Below are positions 12,081 to 24,379 of a stretch of DNA of 64,000 bases, piece after piece. The notes beneath the pieces were generated by a model, which saw only the letters and a program-made list of their open reading frames with translations, searched no databases and was not told the DNA's origin. A program made the position numbers and the translations under genes. Source of the stretch: Sciurus carolinensis (lineage: Eukaryota; Chordata; Mammalia; Rodentia; Sciuridae); assembly GCF_902686445.1 (NCBI RefSeq), contig NC_062222.1:46419292-46483291 (forward strand). Direction: 5' to 3'. The first letter of the stretch is position 1, and each line of letters opens with the position of its first letter.

Positions 12081-14745
12081 ATGCATAATATGCCATTTTA
12101 GCTTCATGTTTCTTGACCTACAAGATATTTGGGTGATTTTAAGTTTTCTGATTAAAGAACTAAAGCAAGATAAATAAGTCAAACCTAGAAGAAATATTAC
12201 TCAGTAGTAAAAGGTAAATGAAATTATATACTCTATATAATTAGTGGAGGGGTAAAGGAAGTAAATTATCAGAAAAACTATTACATATATCCCATTTAAC
12301 TGTTGAATTTTGAGGTTAAAAAATTCATACTTTGATGGCTTATTATGTTATTATTGAAAAATGCGTTTTTAGCAAAGCCTAAACATTAAACCAAACTAAA
12401 GCAGACATTTTCTACTGAGGGATGCTGTCATGAGAGGTGAAAAGGCTTTAGAATTTGTGTTGCATATTGTCAGTAGACACATGCTATTGACGTGGAGATA
12501 CTACAATTCTGTATCGTAGGCACTGTGGCACTGTATCATCTCCTACATCTAAAGTCTTTACATTGAATGTTAGGTTTATTAATTTGTTTTGACCTGTTCT
12601 GGGATCATTGAATAGGCTCTGAAAACTGTTGAGTCTAAGACCAATGGCAGTTCAAATTTTGACATCAGAATCATCAGTGGCCTCTCCTCGTCCTAATTTA
12701 TAAAGAATTGCTACCGTTGGATCAGCAATTGCCACGTTTTGACAGCCAACAAAGAGCTCACACTCTTCTTTTTTTTTTTCTGATTGTAAGATATAAGTTG
12801 TAATACAATATTTTCATTGCCCAATCCTGGAAGTAATTGCACCTTTGACTAAGTTAATAGGGTGGAAGGATGGGGGTGGTTGGCACTTCAGGATAAAAGG
12901 TTCTTAGGAACCGTGTTTGGATTCCAAAATATCCCATATTTTAGGTCAAGGACCAATAAGGAATTGATATAAAAGTGGTTTTATCAACCGTTGGTGGAAA
13001 TATTTTAAAGTATTGATGATTTATACCTAAGGCTTTTTCTTCTTAGAGCAGAATTCCAGAATTCTTAGAGTTATTATTGACATATTCCATTCTGGCTTCC
13101 AAACAGAAGTAAAATTGGGAGGCTACAATAAAGAATTATTTAGTCTTTTCTCAAGTAGATAAATAACAAAACCTTATAATTGAGCTTGAGTTTAAGGAAG
13201 ATTAGTGATATTTCTTACACTCCTTTAAAAAGGACCCCAATATTACAACTGTAAAAGAAAATAACTAATACAAGCTGAGGATGAGAACTTACTTTTAATC
13301 TTTTATTGCACATTTCCCAACATATTTATGTGTATACCAAAGAAGAATTTCAGTTACATGCACATACACACTCTAAAATTGTTCCTATTGTTTTATTTTA
13401 GTTGTTTTCATTTTTATTTACACACATGCACATACATACATTTTTCTTGTCTCCTGCAATAGGCTGTAGAGATTCTCTGCCCTGCCAGTGAGTTCAATGA
13501 TATCTGATACCTAATCAGTGTTGATTAGGTAGGTATAATTTCAACAAATGATTCAGTGTTTTCCCTACCAGTCCTAATACCAGTTTGTTATCTGAGGACT
13601 GCTGGATTAGTGTTATATCTCAGTTTCACACTAAAAAGTTCCCTAGTAAAGCCTTGTACCTAGTACCATTGTGATTGTTTATTCAGTGTATCAGTTGTGA
13701 CCAGGCACCTATTTAAATAGGTTTTTTAAAAATTTTGCTAATCTAATACTTGTTAATTTAAAATAAACAATGCAGAAAATAAATTCCCTCCCCAACATGG
13801 ATCTCTCCCTCCCCAGGTAGGTATCCCAGTGGGTTTGCCTGGTACCCACACATGGCACATGACTGATGAGGAAACTGGGCTTCTTCTGCATGAGGAGTGA
13901 GTCCAGAGCAGTGGCACCTCAGAGAATTGGGACTGTGATCTCCCCTTATTTCCTTGTGGCATGGGACCTAATGTTGCTGAAAGGGAGCAGAGACATCCAC
14001 TGCTCCCCTCACCGAGCCCTCTGCTACTCCTTTATTGTTATCCAAACTAGACTTTGACAAGAGAAATAATGTCTTCAAAAATTTGAATCCATAAGTGTGA
14101 ATTTGACCTGAAAGCTAAGAAAAGGCATGTGTTACAGTAGTCGTCTGCCCTTGTTAAGCACAGTGACCTAAGGTTCAGCTTGTCTAAAACTCTAGGTTTA
14201 GATTGATCTTTGTTACCCCAACAGCCTCTCCTTTGAGACATACTATAGAAAATGTTCATTTCATATCCTACTGCAAACTTACTAGCTGTAACTTACATTG
14301 TGCAAAATTGGTGAATGACGAGCTTTTGTGGAGATAGGAGCTATGATCAAGATAGGAGACCTGGGGCAGAGCCAGCCAGGTGTGGAGCCACCTGCACACC
14401 CCTGGGCCGACGGGCTCTCTGACCTGTGCTCTTGCAGGTTCCTGATGTACACTGTGTGGGGAGCATGCTGCATGGGCATCAGGTAGCTTCCCAGAGGGGC
14501 TGGGGAGAAAGCTGGCTGCCAGCTGCTCCTCTGGTGTCTCAGGACCCAGACCCTGAACTCAGACCATGAGTGTGAATGGAAAGTTTCTTTGTAAAAAAAG
14601 ACCAGTGATACGTCTGTCAATGAGTGGAAGGCAACTGCCAGGCCAGGCGGGAAGTAGGAAACCAAGTAGATGTGAGTGACCACATGTAGCATTGACCCCG
14701 TCAACCCACCAGGAGTAAACCAGCACTGTTGGGGGTGGGAGGAAT

Positions 14746-14746
<1 letters not shown>

Positions 14747-14802
<56 letters not shown>
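14747..14802. repeat. Compound microsatellite (GT)n(GA)n
   Basis: About nine GT units run straight into about 19 GA units. Short open frames of Glu-Arg or Ser-Leu dipeptides across it are artefacts of the repeat. Confidence 0.98.
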
Positions 14803-14806
<4 letters not shown>

Positions 14807-14905
14807 TCATAGCAATAGGGACAATACGGACAGTCATGGGGCAAATCAAATTCTCTAAATCCGTTTTCTTGACTTTGAGTTAGCAATAATAAGCCTTACC
14901 CTCTT

Positions 14906-15182
14906 TTTGTTCCCCATTTTTTTTGACTGATGCATTATAGTTGTACACAATGGTGGGATCTGTTGTTACATATTCATACATGCACACAATATAGCAATAT
15001 AATTTGATCAATATCATTTCCTAGTATTTCCCCTTTGCCTTCCTACCTCCCACCCCCTGGTCCCTTTCCTTTACCGATCTCCTTTTGGTTTTCATGAGAT
15101 CCTCCTCCCCATCTTTCTCTTCCTTTTTCCTTTCTAACTTCTTATATATGAGGGAAAACATGATCTTGACCTTCTAAGTCTT
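14906..15182 (-). mobile_element. 5'-truncated L1 insertion with target duplication
   Basis: A T-rich head (complement of a poly-A tail) is followed by the reverse complement of a squirrel-type L1 3' UTR (C/T-rich 'cctacctcccaccccctggtc', 'ggttttcatgagatcctcc', 'cttatatatgagggaaaacatg'). It is flanked by a perfect 14-bp duplication, agccttaccctctt, at 14892-14905 and 15183-15196. Length is about 277 bp. Confidence 0.9.
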
Positions 15183-15294
15183 AGCCTTACCCTCTTAACC
15201 TGACAAAATGAGATGAGTGAGGTAAAGGCAATATTTAACATTGAAGGATGGATAAAAGTGCAATAATAACAACAGACAGTAATGGAGAGTAAGA

Positions 15295-15500
15295 ATAATA
15301 ATAAGAGTAAAAACTTTCATTGAGCACCTATATATCAAAGGCTTGACACTAAATACTTTTCTTATGTTGCATTATAAAATTCATAAAACTAATTTTCAAG
15401 TTAGACATTGTTTTCCTCATTTCAGATGGGAAAAAAAAAAAAGACTTAACTTGCCCAGTCATGAATCCATAAATTAACAAGTTGTGATTGGAGCTTAGTG
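15295..15500 (-). repeat. MIR SINE
   Basis: Reverse-complement MIR: 'attgagcacctatatatcaaagg', 'gttttcctcatttcagatggg' (with an A12 expansion), 'acttgcccagtcatgaatcc'. Confidence 0.7.
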
Positions 15501-16164
15501 TGCACAAAGGCTTGGCTTTGTGATTCTGATCAGTAGTGATTTAGTGTGGTTGAGAACTTTAGTGCACCCCCAGATGTAGTCAGAAAGAGAGTGGAGGTTG
15601 ATTAGCAATGTCCGCCTTGAGTATAAGGAAGAACTGGGTGGTGGGGCCGTCACAGAACTGAGCTGCATATTTTCCCATTGTGTCACACTGTCTTTCAAGG
15701 TAATATAACTTAAGGAGAAAAGTGTCTCCTCACCTTAAAGTATATTTTGGTGATGTGTCACACAGTGTGATGCTGTTATAAAAGCCACCTGGTTTCAAAG
15801 TCTGCAGTGGCTGAGATGTGCCAGGGGCAGAGCTAGTGGCTTCCCACAAATAACAATCATCCCATTGGCCAAGCAGCTCCCCCCTGCTCCCCAGCAGTAG
15901 CATTGTCACATCACAACAATGCGCCTTTGCCCACAGACACATGGGCCCAATGGCTGGCACTGACGGTTTCCCTGAAAAGTGCCACTGTCCTCTGTTCTGA
16001 GTCAACCTTATTGTTCAGAGCTTTGGGAATGAGGCTTATGTCCAGATATGGGACAATAATATGTGCTATACCCTTGTTGTCAGCATTATTGTGGGTCACC
16101 ATGATATGAAAGCCTCCAGTGCTACAATGCTCTGAAGTGACTTCCCTGTATTAACCTCAAATTT

Positions 16165-16278
16165 GTGAATGCCTATTTGACCCTCATTCAAATACCACTT
16201 CCTCTAAATCTTCCGTGAGCACCATCATGAGCCAGAGTTAGCTATCTAAAACCCTGGCAATAAATATTTAACAACCAA
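16165..16278 (+). repeat. L2 LINE 3' fragment
   Basis: 'caaataccacttcctctaa' and 'ccgtgagcaccatcat' match the L2 'aaatgtcaccttctcag...ccctgaccacc' region. Short and diverged. Confidence 0.45.
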
Positions 16279-16507
16279 AAGGATAATTTGTGTTAATACT
16301 CTGGGTATTAGGAATAAACTACAATGACTTTGAGACCAGGAAGATGAAGGAAAGTATTCCAGACGTTCTTCTTTGGCTCTTCTCCGATAACTTGCAAAAC
16401 ACTCAGACTAGCAGGAAATACAATGGGGGAATGGTTCTGGCTGTGTGGTTTATGAGTATGGGGGGCTGGAATTAGTGGGGAAGCGGGTGTTCATAATATT
16501 TGCTTGA

Positions 16508-16701
16508 TGGCTAGGCATGGTGGTGCATACCTGTAATCCCAGCAGTTTGGAAGCTGAGGCAGGATGATCACCAGTTCAAAGCCAGCCTCAGCAACTTAAC
16601 AAGGCCCCAAGCAACTTAGAGAGACCCTGTTTCAAAATAAAACATAAAAAGGGATGGGGATGTGACTCGGTAGTTAAGCACCCCTGGCACACCCCCCAAA
16701 A
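16508..16701 (+). mobile_element. B1-dID type SINE
   Basis: Full dimer: 'ggtggtgcatacctgtaatc' left half, 'cagcctcagcaacttaacaa' middle, ID half 'gggatggggatgtgactcgg ... agcacccctggcac', then an A/C-rich end running into a TA/TG repeat (16703-16740). Confidence 0.95.
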
Positions 16702-16741
16702 TTATATATATTATGTGTGTATATATATGCATATATATATG
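16702..16741. repeat. (TA)n/(TG)n simple repeat
   Basis: Alternating purine-pyrimidine tract that grew out of the tail of the SINE at 16508. Confidence 0.8.
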
Positions 16742-17078
16742 TCTTTGTGCCTGATGATTCAGAAAAATCATGGATCTTGGGCTAATGAGCAAAGATCAAT
16801 ACATTTATTTTCTTGCTTTTGGCTTGCCTGAAAATCATTGACATCTCCTCTACTGGTATATGAAAAGCAGATAACTGATGCAGTAATTAGTTCAGCAGTA
16901 TCTATGATTAGATGCATTTTAAAGCCACAGAGGGGATTTCTGCACAAATAGTTCGTGTTCAAAAGTGTACTGAAAATCAGATGTTGCATGTCTGTGTCTT
17001 GTCCACCAGGATGCGTGGACTGCAAGTAGTAGAAAGCAAAACTTCAAACAGTTTAAGGAAGATAAGATTTTTATCTCA

Positions 17079-17298
17079 AAAGTGGTGCACGCCTGTAATC
17101 CCAGCAACTCAGGAAGCTGAAACAGGAGGATCACAAGTTCAAAGTCAGCCTCAGCAACTTAGCGAGGCCCTAAGCCACTCAGTGAGATACTGTCTGTTAA
17201 TGATATACACAAATGGGCTGAGGATGTGGCTCAGTGGTTTAGCACCCCTGGGTTCAATCCCTGGTACCAAAAAAATTAAAAATTAAAAAAAAAAAAAA
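17079..17298 (+). mobile_element. B1-dID type SINE
   Basis: Starts within the left half ('ggtgcacgcctgtaatccc'), continues through 'cagcctcagcaacttagcga' and the ID half 'gggctgaggatgtggctcag ... ttcaatccctggtacc', and ends in an A-rich tail. 5'-truncated by about 15 bp. Confidence 0.95.
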
Positions 17299-17974
17299 TG
17301 TCTTTAAGTGAGCAGTCTTGAAATAGCATCGCTCTAAGACTGGTTAGTTCACCAGCCCTCTCGTACCTTGAGTTCTACTGCCTTTTGAGTGGCTTTACCC
17401 TCAGGATAGTTCTCTCATGGTTGCAAGATGGCTGCTGCATTTATGAGCAATATACTTCAAGGAAAGAAAACTTTCCCAACCCCCAGCAGCCCTTTCTCAT
17501 CACATGGGCTAGAATTGGTTCACATGTCCACTCTGACAAATCACTGGTAAAGAAAATGGGATCATTAAAACTGACTTAGATACTTCGGATTAAATTAGAG
17601 ATAAGGTAATTTTCCTTGGGGAAATGAGAAGTTGGAAGAACCTGAGCTGAAGTTAGAATTCTTTGAATTAGGGAAGGAGGAAGGTTCTCGCTGTTGAATA
17701 GGCAGCCAGCAGTATCTGCTTTCCATGCTCAGTGGAAATGCCACATCCATGTTTCCATATTACCTTTCATGGCAGCAAATCAAAGTGTCCAAGTGAAATG
17801 CTTTAGTTTGGTGATGATGGAAACTTTTCATATTAAAATTTAGCCATGATCTAATAAGATAAAGACAAAACAATTTAGATGAGAGCAAAAATCTCCATTA
17901 TCCAACTTTACCAATGGAGTCCCAACTCCTTGTCCCCAAGTTAGGACATTTTGTTGACTAAAGTCATTCCACAG

Positions 17975-18357
17975 ATTAGTCAGCTTTCTATCATTGTATT
18001 AATATCTGAGAGAAATCAACTAATAAGGAGAAAAGACTTGTTTTGGCCCAAAATTTCAAAGGTTTCGGTCCATGGTCACTTAACCCCATTGCTTTGGACC
18101 AGTGATGGAACACTTCATGTCATGGCAGATGTGCAGGCAGAAGGGCTTTGTTCACTTGATGGCAGCTAGGAGGCAAAACATGGGAAAAGGGGGCCAACGT
18201 CCCATATCCCTGTTAAGGGTGTACCCCCAATGACCTAACTTCCTCCTTCCAGATCCCAGCTTCTAAAGGTTCCACTGCCTCCCAGAAGTGCCACAGTTTG
18301 ATAACCAAGCTGTCAACACATGACCTTTGGGGAACATTCAGGATCCAAACTACTGCT
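17975..18357 (-). mobile_element. MaLR-type LTR, reverse orientation
   Basis: Reverse complement of a MaLR LTR: 'tagtcagctttctatcattgt', 'agaaaagacttgttttggc', 'catggcagatgtgcaggcag', 'cccccaatgacctaacttcc', 'aacattcaggatccaaac'. Diverged solo LTR. Confidence 0.7.
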
Positions 18358-18754
18358 TTCCACTAGAAAACAATGCTTAAGAAAATGAGAAGGAGCCAGA
18401 CTTGGAGTGAACCCGAGAAAAGCTCCCCTGCCACAGGAGAAAGCATTTCAAAGATCCTGTGGCAGAAAACAGAAAGTGCTGGAAGGGTTGACTCATAATG
18501 AGCAAGAAGAGAATGGCAGAGGTGAGGGTGGAGAAGGGTATAGGAAGTCCTTCAGAGCCTCTTAAGTCCTGGTATGGAAGCAGGGGTTTCCTCCTTAAGT
18601 GTATAGGGAAGCCACTGAAACAAGGTTAAACAAGATTGACAACTGTAAAATGACAATATAATTTTTTGTGTTGAAAAGAATAACATCATTTAAGGTAGAC
18701 TTTATGCCTTTAGAGAAGCTACTTCCCAATTTAGTGAGGCAGCCACTTAATTCC

Positions 18755-19010
18755 ACAATCATTCATTCATCTCCCAACTGATTTCTAGAAGGGAGTGCTG
18801 CTTTCTGGGGTAGAAGTAGGATAAGCAGGCACAGCTTCCTCCGGAGCTGGCTGGCTCTCCTTTGAGCACTGGGTGTACTGGTTCTGGGGAGCTCAGAGGT
18901 GAATCCTCATTTGTGCCTGAGGCGGGCTTCCTGGAGGAAGTGGAGCTAAGACTTGAAGGAGGCTCCTTCCAACTTTCATGAGAAAGAGGCTCAGAGAGTG
19001 GTTTAAAGAA
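18755..19010 (-). repeat. L2 LINE 3' end, reverse
   Basis: 'attcattcatctcccaactgat' followed by 'gagcactgggtgtactggttctggggagc' and 'ggcttcctggaggaagtgg...agacttgaagga', which is the reverse complement of the L2 3' end. It stops about 450 bp before the ELOVL6 exon. Confidence 0.55.
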
Positions 19011-19464
19011 GCCAGTCTAGACATAGAAGAAGAGTTGGCTTAAAGAGATTAACAGATTTTTAGGAAGGAGAGTCATTGGAACTTGAAGAATGGAAACAGG
19101 ACAGAACTGAATAATTCTGATTTTGCAGCTACTCCCTCCTGCTCCCCCAAGGAATAGTTCGCAAACTGAAACCCACAGGTCACCAACATTCCTTATGAGA
19201 CCCTGCTCTGAACCTATCACCTTTTCTGTCACCTCGCTGAATAGTGATGAAGGGTGGTATCCTGTGCATGGTCTTCAGAATAAAGCCCTGAGAATTGTGT
19301 AGATCTGGTTTAGAGAACATTTAAAGATGCTTCTAGGTAAATGCAAATCATGATTCTTCTATGCCTTTTTCCTGCCAGTAGCCAACCAGTCTCCCAGGGA
19401 TGGTTAACGTCAGAGGTGAAGTTGTTTTCCTGACTCTTGTTTCTTTTCTCTTTTCGTTATGAAG

Positions 19465-19616
19465 TATATTCGGTGCTCTTCGAACTGGTGCTTACATGGT
19501 GTACATTTTGATGACCAAAGGCCTGAAGCAGTCAGTTTGTGACCAGAGCTTTTACAATGGACCCGTCAGCAAATTCTGGGCTTATGCATTTGTGCTAAGC
19601 AAAGCACCCGAACTAG
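19465..19616 (+). CDS. ELOVL6: ELOVL6 internal coding exon
   Basis: This is an internal coding exon of the ER membrane fatty-acid elongase ELOVL6, the condensing enzyme (3-ketoacyl-CoA synthase) that extends saturated and monounsaturated C12-C16 acyl-CoAs with malonyl-CoA. The exon starts with one base completing a split Ser codon, encodes 50 whole codons starting [13 protein letters not shown] and ending FVLSKAPEL, and ends with the first base of a Gly codon. The acceptor is a T-rich tract ending in AAG, and the donor is a strong GTGAGT at 19617. The phase (1 base + 2 bases) joins exactly to the exon at 26035. In a protein of the usual ~265 residues this covers about residues 75-124: the end of TM2 and the [10 protein letters not shown] loop conserved in ELOVL6. 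The frame has no stop. Preceding coding exons are not in the window. Assignment to ELOVL6 rather than ELOVL3 rests on remembered family sequence. Confidence 0.96.
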
Positions 19617-20857
19617 GTGAGTGTCTTCCCTCCTTCCATTTCCTCCCCCATCTTTGTAGCTACATGTCCATGTATTTAAAAAAAAAAAATGAACAAAGAA
19701 ACAAACAGCTTGAAAGTCTTGTTTTGTTGGTTGCAGGGAAATTATAATGAATGAATTTGAGGTCTTGGCTGATCTGTACTTTCTCTTTGTTTCCTCCAGT
19801 CTTTTAAATAATTGTACCTCAAGTATATTAACAGCAAAATGGTTTATGTAGAACATGAAGATTTCCAAGCACTCTAAAAATATATTTCCGGGGGCTTATA
19901 AAATATACACAGTCCCCTCTCTAAGGTCCATTAACAGTTGAGCTAATATTAGAAAAAAAGAGCAGCTCAGCTATTTCCAAGTCCCTTATCTAAGCACACT
20001 TTATCTCAAGTTAGGACTCAGATTAGGAAATTAAGCTTTTCATTTGGGTGTCCTCCTGTTCTCATTAACTAGTGGTAATTGTTGGTTGCTGGTGCTGTTT
20101 AATTTTAATCATCAGTGAGACTGGCTCCAGAGAAGGGAGAAGTAGTTTCCCTTCTAGAAATTAATAGAAAATACAGGCTATATTTTTACATTTCTAGGGT
20201 TTTTAACCTTCAAATCTTTAATGGTCTTAAAGGGAAGGGTGGTGCTTTTTGGCATAAACACTGAAAGATGAAGGGGTGAGGATCAGACAAGGGCACACTT
20301 CTCCAGGAAATGTGATTGTTGCCTGAGAAAGGAACCTGCTGGTGACAATAAGCTCTGAGTTTGTTTATTTCTTTGTTTGTTTGTTTTTTCCCAACCTGCA
20401 ATTAAGAATTGAATGTAATAGTTCAGATTCTAATTCTGGCATTAAAAACTGCATTTAATTGGAAAGATATTTATTGTTTCCTCTCCTATTTCCCTTACAA
20501 AAGGGGACTAGAGGCATTTTCATTGCAAGACTCCTACAGTGTCAGGAACCAGCAGCCTTTTGTAAGGTGCCTCTGCCTCACACCCCCGTGTCCGCCCAGG
20601 ATATGAATTCTCTCTGATGTTTGGGTCAGCATTTGCCACTGTGTGCTAAAAACTTGCTGTCTGCAAGTAGCTGGCAGTTGGTTTGACAATTCCAGGTCAG
20701 GATAAGCAGCAGCAGGAAACTCTTACTAAAACCTTTTCTAAGAGGAACAGCAGTGCAAAGACAGGTCTTCCACATGGTCCCAGATAACTAGAAAACCGTG
20801 GTGTGCATCTATACACAGAACCTATGAAAAGAGAGTCTTAGAGAAAAATGCATTAAG

Positions 20858-20935
20858 TGGATTCATTTATTTAATAAGTTTATACTAAGCACCTCCCATG
20901 CACCAGGCATTTAACAAGGGCTAGACTAGAATGGG
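20858..20935 (-). repeat. L2 LINE 3' fragment, reverse
   Basis: 'attcatttatttaataagttt' plus 'ctaagcacctcccatgcaccaggcattt' is the reversed L2 tail. Confidence 0.5.
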
Positions 20936-21043
20936 TACTTTGTCTAAAAAGAATTTTACCATATGATTTTTATGGATCAGACCCCAGGAAGCTATTTTTC
21001 ATACTTGTATTGAGGCCACTAGGTACAAAATCTTAGGCTAGAG

Positions 21044-21347
21044 AAATGGTTTTCAAACATGGATCTACAGATAATGCCTAGAATCTTCTTTTAGGATTTT
21101 TTAGATTGTGAGAATATCTTAATTTTGTGTTTTCATTTATGGATAAAATAAAAAATTGTGTTGTCAGATATATTTCTTTCATAGTGATTCTTTTTTTATT
21201 TAGGTTCATAAGATTTCTGAATCAGAGCACTTATTTTCAAACTGGGGTTGGTCTGAGACTGGAAGCAGGTATTCTTTACTCTTGGAGCATGACTTTTTTT
21301 TTTTCCTTTAAAATAAATTTCTCCATGATTAAAGTTTGAGAATTATT
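21044..21347. mobile_element. Possible hAT-Charlie (MER5-like) DNA transposon remnant
   Basis: Imperfect inverted ends, 'gaaatggttttcaaacatgg' on the left and 'attaaagtttgagaattatt' on the right, match the 'ggttctcaaac' termini of MER5/Charlie elements. The inside holds a second 'ttttcaaactggggttgg'. Old and diverged. Confidence 0.45.
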
Positions 21348-21476
21348 CAACTTGAGAAATATCGTATTCCCCTGACTTTTCCTTTATGCTTTATAATAAG
21401 TATCCTTATAAATAAGGATAAATAAATAAAAACTACCCCCATCATTAAATCAGAAGTGGTATCTTATTACTAACCC

Positions 21477-21614
21477 TTAACCCATTTTGTGCCATCATTC
21501 CAGATATGGAACACCCAGAAAAAATTAAATTGAGCAACAAATTTTAACCTTTTTTAGTATAACTCTGTCATCGAAATATTCACAGAATTGGAAACTTGGA
21601 ACTTAATGGGTTAA
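21477..21614. mobile_element. TTAA-flanked short inverted-repeat element (piggyBac-like)
   Basis: A 130-bp segment (21481-21610) starts CCCATTTTGTGCCA and ends with the inverted TTGGAACTTAATGGG. Eleven of 15 terminal positions pair. It is flanked on both sides by TTAA (21477-21480, 21611-21614). TTAA target sites with CCC/GGG ends are the signature of piggyBac-type non-autonomous elements. No ORF. Family name not assigned. Confidence 0.55.
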
Positions 21615-24054
21615 GTTGCAGATTGCAAAGAAGCAACCTCAGTCTTTTGTTCTAGAAAAGCCTTTTTCCTGCAAGGATTCCTTGTCTCTCCTTCTATCCA
21701 ATGATACTTGAGGAGCTTGAGAATGAAAGTAGTCCCTTCTGCTTTTTGAAGGAATGCTTTATTGAAGAGCCACCTCAGTCTGTTTATATTGGTTAGTTTC
21801 CTTTGAACACATGATTAGACCTCTGCTCTGTGTCCTCCTGACTCTATTCCAGATTGAAGTCAAAGTTCTAGAACAGTGAATGGAGTTGGAATTCCTGGTA
21901 GAGAGCTCTTAGTGCAGCATTCAGATGGCCATGCTGTATGTTACATTTATCCTGATGATGCTAATTCGTCACCCCATCTGAGTTTGGTGTAGACCCAAAT
22001 GTTCCACTCCCCTCTACCCCATAGCAGCCTTCCTCTTGAGCCCAGATGGAGGCAGACTGAAGTCCATGGCTTGACAGGCTTGGAGTAGTGTGCCGCTGGC
22101 ATGCAACGCCTTCCCTAGAGAGGCTTGTTCACCAGTCATTTGTGGTAATAGTTTGTAGATTACCCAATAAGCCAGCCCTTCACAGTTAAAATATGGGACT
22201 CAAGTGTTGACATTGGGAAATAGTAATCTTCGCATAGTCTCTTTAATGAAGCTAAGTAGCAACCTATAGTCTTAGGACACTTGCAGATTTTTATAGTGAT
22301 ATTTTCATGTTCTGAGGACCTTTTTCAGGTTAAAAATATGAAATATTATCTTTCAAGTATTCTAGAGCTTGTTTGACATTGGCCTTGCGGAGGTGAACCA
22401 CTGAGTCAAATCACCGCCAGTGCTACAGGACAGTCAGCCACTGGCCCTTACTGAGTGCACGTTTGCCTGGGAGACTTTTTATGCACTATGGGGTTTGAAT
22501 TCCTTCCCAGTTTTTTGCAATTAGGAAACTTCTTTGCTACCATTTGATTAAGAAAGATTTATCCTTTTGGATTTTATTTATTTAATAACATTGCTTATTT
22601 TTTTAGTCCCAATTTCTACCTTTCAGTATTCTAGGTTTCTGGCCTCCTGTATGAATATCGGAAGAAAAGAACAGTTCTCCCAATACAATGATGAAACTGT
22701 GTTTCTTCCCCAAAACCGCATGCCTATAGTTTGCACTAAACTTTTTTATAATTGCAGTAAAATGTACATAATATTCACATTGTTGTACAACCATCACATT
22801 ATCCATCTCCAATGCTTTTGCATCTCCCCATTTAACACTGACTGCCCCTTTTTCCTTTCACTAAACTTTTAGTAATAGCAAGGACTCTGTTCAGCATAAA
22901 ATAGTAAGCTTGTTTCAATGATTTTTGAGGGTTACACTCTACTAGAACAAGTGAGAGGAAGAGAGCACCACCCGGCTTTGTATGCCAAATCTTTAGCACC
23001 TACTGTTTGAATTATATTAGAACCTGCTGAGATTTGCTTTTGTTAAAACTTGGAAACATCTGCTCTGAGTCTAGGCCCTTGCTCAGTTGAGCTTGTCATT
23101 GTTTTTGAAACTCTGACTCAGCAGCACTCCAGCTAACTCTGCGAAGAGAAACTCAGCCATCTGTGACAAGCCACATGCAGGGTATGGTCTCGGATTCCCT
23201 TGGTGGCTGTGTATATTCTGGGGGTTTCTAAATGATAAAGGACTTCTCCATAGATTCATATAGATCTGCACTTAGCAGGTGCACAGGCAGAATGTATAGT
23301 TCAGAAGGGATATTTAGGTACAAAAAGCATCAGGCTATGCCTGCAGGTAATCTCTTGACTGAAAATAGCTGGACCAAAGTTTAGAGAGATCATGATTAAG
23401 AGGACATAAACCAGGAGGTAACTAAAATAGGTGACATGACTGAAACCTTCAAGAGTCCAAAGTCTCATTGCTTTTACTTGACCAGAATGCATTCCATAAT
23501 GCCAACTGGACATGTGGCTAAGAAAGATCAGTTGGCCAACATCAAATATACAGTCCCTAGGACAGTTTACATTTCTGGGTCCCTCTGTAGCTCTGGCAAG
23601 CATGTAAATGCCACAATTTGGCATGCCTCTGCCTCATGACAAATTAAATATTACATTATGTGGTTTCTCTGGAGGAAATATATTTTGTACCTGCCAGAGT
23701 ACTTGGTTGATACATCTAAGTGGCAGTGTCAATGACCTTGAAAAGTCTGGGTTGGCCCTGTTGGAACCCCCCCACCAGTTTTCCTCTACATAAGTGAAAC
23801 TGTGGTTCTGTGCATCTGTGATCTTGGGAAGTAACCCTGATTTGGCCTTGGAATTATACTGCTGAGCAGTTCCAGAGCCGTCATTGAGAGATAGTCATCT
23901 TTATTACTCCATCTATCATCCTGCACATTTGTTCTGGAAGAAATTCTTAAGTGAATTCAAATTCATTTTGTCTTCAAGATTTCATGACATCCTTGACTCC
24001 AATCCCCTCTTCCAAAGTACCTAGAAACATCTAGTATATCTCAGACCAAGCCTG

Positions 24055-24080
24055 GGACAACCCCAACCCCAACCCCACCC
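24055..24080. repeat. Short (CCCCAA)n-like tract
   Basis: About four imperfect 'accccaa' units in the intron. Low complexity, of no clear meaning. Confidence 0.7.
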
Positions 24081-24379
24081 CTAGTCAGGAAGAACTAAGC
24101 CTCAACCCTAGAATTACAGTTTCCAGTTTGCATTTTGCATTAGTTCATTCTTTGGTCATAAAGAATTAGGATGAAATACATGTTATTTTATGGCATATAC
24201 TTTTATTACAGTGTGTTTAGGGATCACGTTGAATGTATATTTTAGTTAATGCTAAGAGACTTGGGGAAAGACATCTCAATATGAATGACCAAAATTTATT
24301 TTTAACATACAGTTCCTTGGACTTCTGCCTTCTTTCTACTGTGAAGAAAGGTTGGCTGGAATTATTGTGTCTACGTTGT

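Larger units (their letters stand above)
1..19464 (+). other. ELOVL6: ELOVL6 intron upstream of the 19465 exon (partial)
   Basis: This is intron sequence of ELOVL6, whose 5' part lies outside the window. I looked for the preceding coding exon (the segment before Ser-Ile-Phe-Gly) on the + strand and found none here, in line with the long introns of this gene. Recognisable contents are old L2, MIR, L1 and MaLR pieces, listed separately. Stretches where I see no assignable element include 1-2450, 6010-7125, 7365-8550, 9210-10385, 10840-11455, 12100-14740, 15500-16160, 17300-17970 and 18365-18750. These are AT-rich, without long ORFs except at 8768-9208. Confidence 0.9.

Noticed and set aside
14559..14886. 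ORFs of 60-96 codons rich in Ser-Leu or Arg-Glu repeats
   Set aside because: They are created by translating the GT/GA microsatellite.
1..19464. Upstream coding exon(s) of ELOVL6
   Set aside because: No frame encodes the residues expected before Ser-Ile-Phe-Gly. They must lie 5' of the window.
24055..24080. Interstitial telomere-like repeat
   Set aside because: The units are CCCCAA-like and imperfect, not CCCTAA, and only about four are present.
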